A DNA stretch of 64,000 nucleotides from Oscillospiraceae bacterium (GTDB lineage: Bacteria; Bacillota; Clostridia; Oscillospirales; Oscillospiraceae). The translations under genes and the position numbers were made by a program. The stretch covers positions 124,001-188,000 of the forward strand of contig JAHHRY010000003.1 in the NCBI GenBank assembly GCA_020025535.1. The letters run 5' to 3'. The notes under the pieces were generated by a model. That model was given only the letters and a program-made list of their open reading frames with translations. It was not told the origin of the DNA and made no database searches. Of this stretch, positions 60,557-64,000 are shown one piece after another (position 1 is the first letter of the stretch; each line of letters opens with the position of its first letter).

Positions 60557-60664
60557 ATGAAACGTGTCACAATCAAGTGCGTCGGCAGTGGCTGCGCAGG
60601 CTTGTTTGGAGACTTTTATCTGCAGGTGAGGTATCACCTTATATTCTCCAATGTGTGCGCATAA
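60557..60664 (+). CDS. Possible 35-residue Cys-containing peptide
   Basis: An ATG with a GGGGGG ribosome site at 6-bp spacing opens a 35-codon frame, MKRVTIKCVGSGCAGLFGDF, then YLQVRYHLIFSNVCA and a TAA. It has Cys at residues 8, 13 and 34 and a positively charged start. No homologue is recognised and coding is unproven. It lies 122 bp before an operon of two lipoproteins and an ABC exporter, which makes an exported or signalling peptide conceivable. Confidence 0.35.
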   Translation: MKRVTIKCVGSGCAGLFGDFYLQVRYHLIFSNVCA

Positions 60665-60786
60665 GCTATTCGGTTGAATGGTTTATGTGCTTTTTTATAC
60701 AGTGTGAGAGGAAATGTAGTTAAGGCAACGGGAGTCTCCGAACAGATAGGTTTCCGTTATTCCAGCAGCGGATCGGAGGGGGTAAA

Positions 60787-61644
60787 ATGAAAATGAAGCG
60801 AATGTTTATGATCTTATTATGTGCAGTGCTTCTTTTAAGTGGTTGTTCATCTGAGCATACTTCGTTTATACAGGTTTCTTGTGCGATTCTGGATGTTGAA
60901 TCGGAAGGTGAATACACGTTCTGTTTCTATGTCAGCTGCTTTGACAATAAGGAGGATTATCCTGTTGAGCTGCTCGCTATAGAGGGTACAAACACTGACA
61001 AAGTTGAGTTCTCAATGAAAGACACAACGCATTTCTTTGAAAAGGACCGAGCTGTTAAAAAAGGATACTTCCATTACTATATGGTAGAATGCACGGCAAA
61101 CGTAGATGACGTATCCATCAATAAGCTGGTTCTGAGAGTAAAGGGGGAAAAAGTTGAAGTAGAGCCGCGAAAGCCAATCTCCATTATCAGAACGGTTGCT
61201 GATCAAGGTCATTGTTTGGGAATAACAGGGTATCCGATAGCTATTTTTACAGATTCTCTTAAACAGGGACAGGAATATACATATTATATGTCAACTCAGG
61301 AAGAGATTACTTTAACTTCTGTGTCATTCAGTGGTATTTTAATGATTAAAGATGCCGTGATTTTGAAGAACAGGACAGTGGTTGGCACATTGGAAGAGAA
61401 TCTCCCATTCAAAATGCACCCGGGAGACGAATATGCAATTCAGTTTGTGTTTGACTACGATGAGGACTTTGCCGATGGTGCTACCTATTATGATACATTC
61501 AGCACGACAATCCATTTCCGGTATTTTAAAAACGAGGATGCTGACAAAACATTGAATTATCGGCTAGGCCTTTCCGGAAATTCGACGATGGAAAAGGAAA
61601 CCCTTAACGAATACATTGAGGCAATTATTGGAGGTTCAAGATGA
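60787..61644 (+). CDS. Lipoprotein of unknown function (MacAB-like operon)
   Basis: The 285-residue protein has a lipobox LLLSGC (lipidated Cys about residue 20), after which the sequence is mostly beta-rich (SCAILDVESEGEYTFCFYVSCF). No family is recognised. The GGAGGGGG ribosome site is strong. The stop overlaps the next ATG by 4 bp, so the protein belongs to the exporter operon and may be a surface partner. Confidence 0.7.
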   Translation: MKMKRMFMILLCAVLLLSGCSSEHTSFIQVSCAILDVESEGEYTFCFYVSCFDNKEDYPVELLAIEGTNTDKVEFSMKDTTHFFEKDRAVKKGYFHYYMVECTANVDDVSINKLVLRVKGEKVEVEPRKPISIIRTVADQGHCLGITGYPIAIFTDSLKQGQEYTYYMSTQEEITLTSVSFSGILMIKDAVILKNRTVVGTLEENLPFKMHPGDEYAIQFVFDYDEDFADGATYYDTFSTTIHFRYFKNEDADKTLNYRLGLSGNSTMEKETLNEYIEAIIGGSR

Positions 61645-62489
61645 CTGCATACAGAAAAACTGCAATTTGCTTTGCAATGATCATGATGCTCGCTTTGTCA
61701 TTGATTGCCTGCACGCCAGAATCTTCGCATACAGACACAGAACCGCATAATGATTATGTGTCTATGGTGAAATGTCCTGTAATTAAGGGGGAGATTGCTT
61801 CGACGTTTGCGGTAACGGGGACTGTAAGTGCCAGCGAACAGGCAATCATATTTTATAAAATTGAAGGCATTGAGGATCCGGCTCCGTTTTATGATTTGAT
61901 GGGTAAAAAAGTGCAGTGTGGGGATATCCTCTACAAAGATGTTGCCTTTACTGCGAACGGGGAAATCGTCAATGTTGCTTATTCAAAGAATGTGGTATCG
62001 GTTACGCTGCTGGACTGCTCCGAACTTTATATTACATCGCTGATCAGTTATGATCAGTATACACAGCTTGATTATTCGACGCCCGTCACTGTTATTTTTG
62101 ATGGGGACAAATATCCTGCAAAAATACAGAGCATTGGTTATACTTTTGAAAACAATATGACACAGCTGCAGGTTGCCTGCGAAAACGATCAGTTCCGGCC
62201 GGGACTGGAGGTGGAACTCTGTTTTACCAGTGATGTGCGGGAAAATGGTCTGTATATACCATATGAAGCACTGTTTCAGAACGGAGATCAGCCCTGTGTG
62301 AAAATATTGGACGCAGATAAAATCCGAACAGTCAATGTGGTCTGCGGTGAAATTTTTGAAAGCGAAAGTGATGGTCATGTCTGGAAATATGTGGAGCTTC
62401 TGTCCGGCGTTCAGGACGGAGATGTTGTGATATTTGAGGTGCTGGAGGGGAGTCTTGGGTCCCATATTTATGAGGAGTTTATCCAATGA
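61641..62489 (+). CDS. Lipoprotein resembling an HlyD/MacA-type adaptor
   Basis: A 282-residue lipoprotein (lipobox LSLIAC, Cys about residue 24). The segment IKGEIASTFAVTGTVSASEQAIIFYKI near residue 47, the later VVSVTLLDCSELYITSLISYDQ and GLYIPYEALFQNGDQPCVKIL follow the order of membrane-fusion proteins (barrel-sandwich hybrid, then beta-barrel). The hairpin is nearly absent. It likely bridges the ABC permease to the outside. Overlaps both neighbours by 4 bp. Confidence 0.75.
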   Translation: MTAYRKTAICFAMIMMLALSLIACTPESSHTDTEPHNDYVSMVKCPVIKGEIASTFAVTGTVSASEQAIIFYKIEGIEDPAPFYDLMGKKVQCGDILYKDVAFTANGEIVNVAYSKNVVSVTLLDCSELYITSLISYDQYTQLDYSTPVTVIFDGDKYPAKIQSIGYTFENNMTQLQVACENDQFRPGLEVELCFTSDVRENGLYIPYEALFQNGDQPCVKILDADKIRTVNVVCGEIFESESDGHVWKYVELLSGVQDGDVVIFEVLEGSLGSHIYEEFIQ

Positions 62490-63151
62490 AGCAAAAAATT
62501 GTCGAAATGGACAGCATCAGAAAATCGTACAATTCAATCGATTATGTGCTGGATGATTTATGCCTTACGATAAGTGGGGGAGAAATCATTACCATTCAGG
62601 GCGCATCCGGCTCCGGGAAAAGCACACTGCTGAATATCATGGGATTGCTGGACGGTTTTAATTCCGGCACATATTGTATCAATGGGACGTCGGTAACGAG
62701 CAATGAAAGACGAAAGCGTATGGTCAGAGCCAGCGAAATCGGTTTTATTTTTCAGTCCTATGCACTGATTGAATCATTAAGTGTACAGGATAATATCCTG
62801 ATGCCTTACCTGTACACAGGAAAAATGGATAATGGCTTAATTGACCAGTTGGAACAGCTGCTGGACGAATTGGGTATTGCGAAAATCCGAAAACAAAAAG
62901 CAAAAAATCTCTCCGGAGGCGAGAAACAAAGAGTTGCCGTCGCCCGTGCATTGTTAAAGAAGCCGACGCTTATTATCGCCGATGAACCTACGGGCAATCT
63001 GGATGAGGAAAATGCGAAAATTATAAACAACATTTTCTTGAAGCACTTAACGGACAGATGCGCTGTTACCATTGTAACGCATAACCCGCATATATTTACC
63101 GATGTTACTCACTCATATATGTTGCGTGAAGGGAAGCTGTGGGATATATGA
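62486..63151 (+). CDS. MacB/LolD-type ABC transporter ATPase
   Basis: The 221-residue ATPase has Walker A GASGSGKST near residue 39, Q-loop IFQSYALIESL, signature LSGGEKQRVAVARALL, Walker B LIIADEPTGNLD and the switch region VTHNPHIF. LolD/MacB-type ATPases energise mechanotransmission with FtsX-like permeases, and the next gene encodes such a permease. Confidence 0.95.
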   Translation: MKQKIVEMDSIRKSYNSIDYVLDDLCLTISGGEIITIQGASGSGKSTLLNIMGLLDGFNSGTYCINGTSVTSNERRKRMVRASEIGFIFQSYALIESLSVQDNILMPYLYTGKMDNGLIDQLEQLLDELGIAKIRKQKAKNLSGGEKQRVAVARALLKKPTLIIADEPTGNLDEENAKIINNIFLKHLTDRCAVTIVTHNPHIFTDVTHSYMLREGKLWDI

Positions 63152-64000
63152 GAAAAGCTTTATTTTTCATAAGAACAACCTGGGCAATGGTTGTGGCGCA
63201 TAAGATACGCTTTGTGTTGGTTTGTATAGGCGTATTTATTGGCGTGTTTGTTTTTTCGGTGTGCAGCCTGCTTGTGGACTCCTTCTATACCACGCAAATG
63301 AAGGAAGTGAATAGCATCCCGGAAAATGCACTCGCCATTGTATGTGCTTCTGATGAAAACGATATTGACATCATAACAAAGCATCTGGAAACTTCCCCGG
63401 TTCTTATGACCGGTGTATCACCGGGCAAACAGATCATTTTTACCCAATTGCCCGGAGACAGGATGCTTACAGTGAATGGAAATGTCTATGGAATCAAATC
63501 GCCGCTCAGCGATAAAGGCGTAGCGGTATCCCATTCAAAAAGCAATCAATGCATACCGGTCAACTTCCGGATTGTCAAGGGCAGAAATATTGTTTATTCG
63601 GATATTGTCGGAGAAAATCCGGTAGTTATCATTGATGAGTTTACAGAAAGACTGCTGTTTGAAGACGGTAACGCTATCGGAAAAACGATTCATATGACTT
63701 CAAATGCAGCGCCGATCAAACAAAAAGACGAAAGCGGCTATCATACGCTGACGGTTGTTGGTGTGTGCAAGAATACCTACTACTCTGAAGCCAATATGCA
63801 AAAATTGAGAGAAGACTACTACAAAACAGACTTTGATATCTATATTGGCGCAACAGTTTATGTACCCTGCACGCTGTTGGAACATGAGAGAAATGTCAGC
63901 AATATTTATCTTTTTCCGTTTGAATCTGCGGGGGAGTATCGTGAAGCACTGAAAATCATTAACAGTATCAATCAGGTAAAACAGGATTCAAGCACTTATC
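63148..64000 (+). CDS. MacB-like FtsX-fold permease (3' end cut by window)
   Basis: The frame starts at ATG 63148 (overlap of 4 bp with the ATPase) and stays open to the window end. The first ~45 residues (MRKALFFIRTTWAMVVAHKI, then a hydrophobic segment) form the first transmembrane helix of a MacB/LolC-type permease, and the extracytoplasmic MacB periplasmic-core domain follows (FRIVKGRNIVYSDIVGENPV, GNAIGKTIHM). The other three helices lie downstream of the window. It would export peptide or lipoprotein-like substrates. Confidence 0.88.
   Translation, partial: MRKALFFIRTTWAMVVAHKIRFVLVCIGVFIGVFVFSVCSLLVDSFYTTQMKEVNSIPENALAIVCASDENDIDIITKHLETSPVLMTGVSPGKQIIFTQLPGDRMLTVNGNVYGIKSPLSDKGVAVSHSKSNQCIPVNFRIVKGRNIVYSDIVGENPVVIIDEFTERLLFEDGNAIGKTIHMTSNAAPIKQKDESGYHTLTVVGVCKNTYYSEANMQKLREDYYKTDFDIYIGATVYVPCTLLEHERNVSNIYLFPFESAGEYREALKIINSINQVKQDSSTY

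Noticed and set aside
60502..60723. 73-codon frame starting at 60502
   Set aside because: Composition (Arg/Cys-rich, no family) and lack of a ribosome site argue against it; the shorter 60557 frame has a better start.
1..64000. CRISPR arrays, insertion sequences, prophage genes
   Set aside because: No repeat-spacer pattern, transposase or phage structural gene was seen.

Overview
The window looks like a chromosomal segment of a spore-lineage, low-to-mid GC Firmicute (class Clostridia, most likely a gut Oscillospiraceae/Ruminococcaceae-type anaerobe). Signs are WhiA, ScpAB, ClpE-like ATPase, GerW/YtfJ and SpoIID-type sporulation proteins, the SRP RNA-dnaX-ybaB-recR block, and a selenium-dependent glycine reductase locus typical of amino-acid (Stickland) fermenters. 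No IS element, prophage or CRISPR array was seen. The assignment rests on gene content and remembered family features, not on a search.

Layout. 1-4.6 kb: end of an ECF transporter operon (ecfA2, ecfT), truA and a ClpE-like unfoldase. 4.6-8 kb: small orphan genes, including a decayed OMP-decarboxylase homologue, a four-cluster ferredoxin and a PdaA-type deacetylase. 8-13.3 kb: murB-whiA-dnaE. 13.4-22.3 kb: a co-directional run of lipoprotein, two-component system, DUF1385 protein, prmC, recA-recX, rimO and pgsA. 22.4-34.6 kb: accessory genes on both strands (DUF4317, XRE regulator, cytidylate-kinase-like protein, zinc-ribbon protein, MATE pump, leucine-rich repeat protein, SpoIID-like protein, nucleoside kinase). 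35-44 kb: scpA-scpB-DUF2953-gerW-dacF-rluB-FAD oxidoreductase, then acpP, the large SRP RNA, dnaX, ybaB and recR. 44.3-47.4 kb (minus strand): bioY-birA with a recognisable BirA operator, and a second MATE pump.

47.6-60.3 kb is the most interesting block, a dense selenium and glycine-reductase region. It starts with a putative stand-alone structured RNA and a promoter followed by a ~210-nt structured leader. Then come trxB, a Grd-type thioredoxin, selenoprotein grdA (in-frame TGA), grdC and grdD, a class-V PLP enzyme, selD (itself a selenoprotein with in-frame TGA), tRNA-Sec, selA, selB, yedE, a YedF/TusA-like protein and a DUF3343 protein. The genes can be read as a supply chain: selenium uptake (YedE), carriage (YedF, DUF3343, class-V enzyme), activation (SelD), Sec-tRNA synthesis (SelA plus tRNA-Sec), UGA decoding (SelB), and a selenoprotein end user (GrdA, reduced by TrxB/TrxA, delivering to GrdC/GrdD to make acetyl phosphate). 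The substrate-binding components grdB/grdE are absent from this window.

60.4-64 kb is AT-richer and looks different in codon use. A promoter and a possible 35-residue Cys-containing peptide precede a translationally coupled set of two lipoproteins, a MacB/LolD-type ABC ATPase and a MacB-like permease that runs off the end of the window. The best candidates for something undescribed are the two RNAs upstream of trxB, the OMP-decarboxylase homologue without its catalytic motif, and the possible peptide plus MacAB-like operon.
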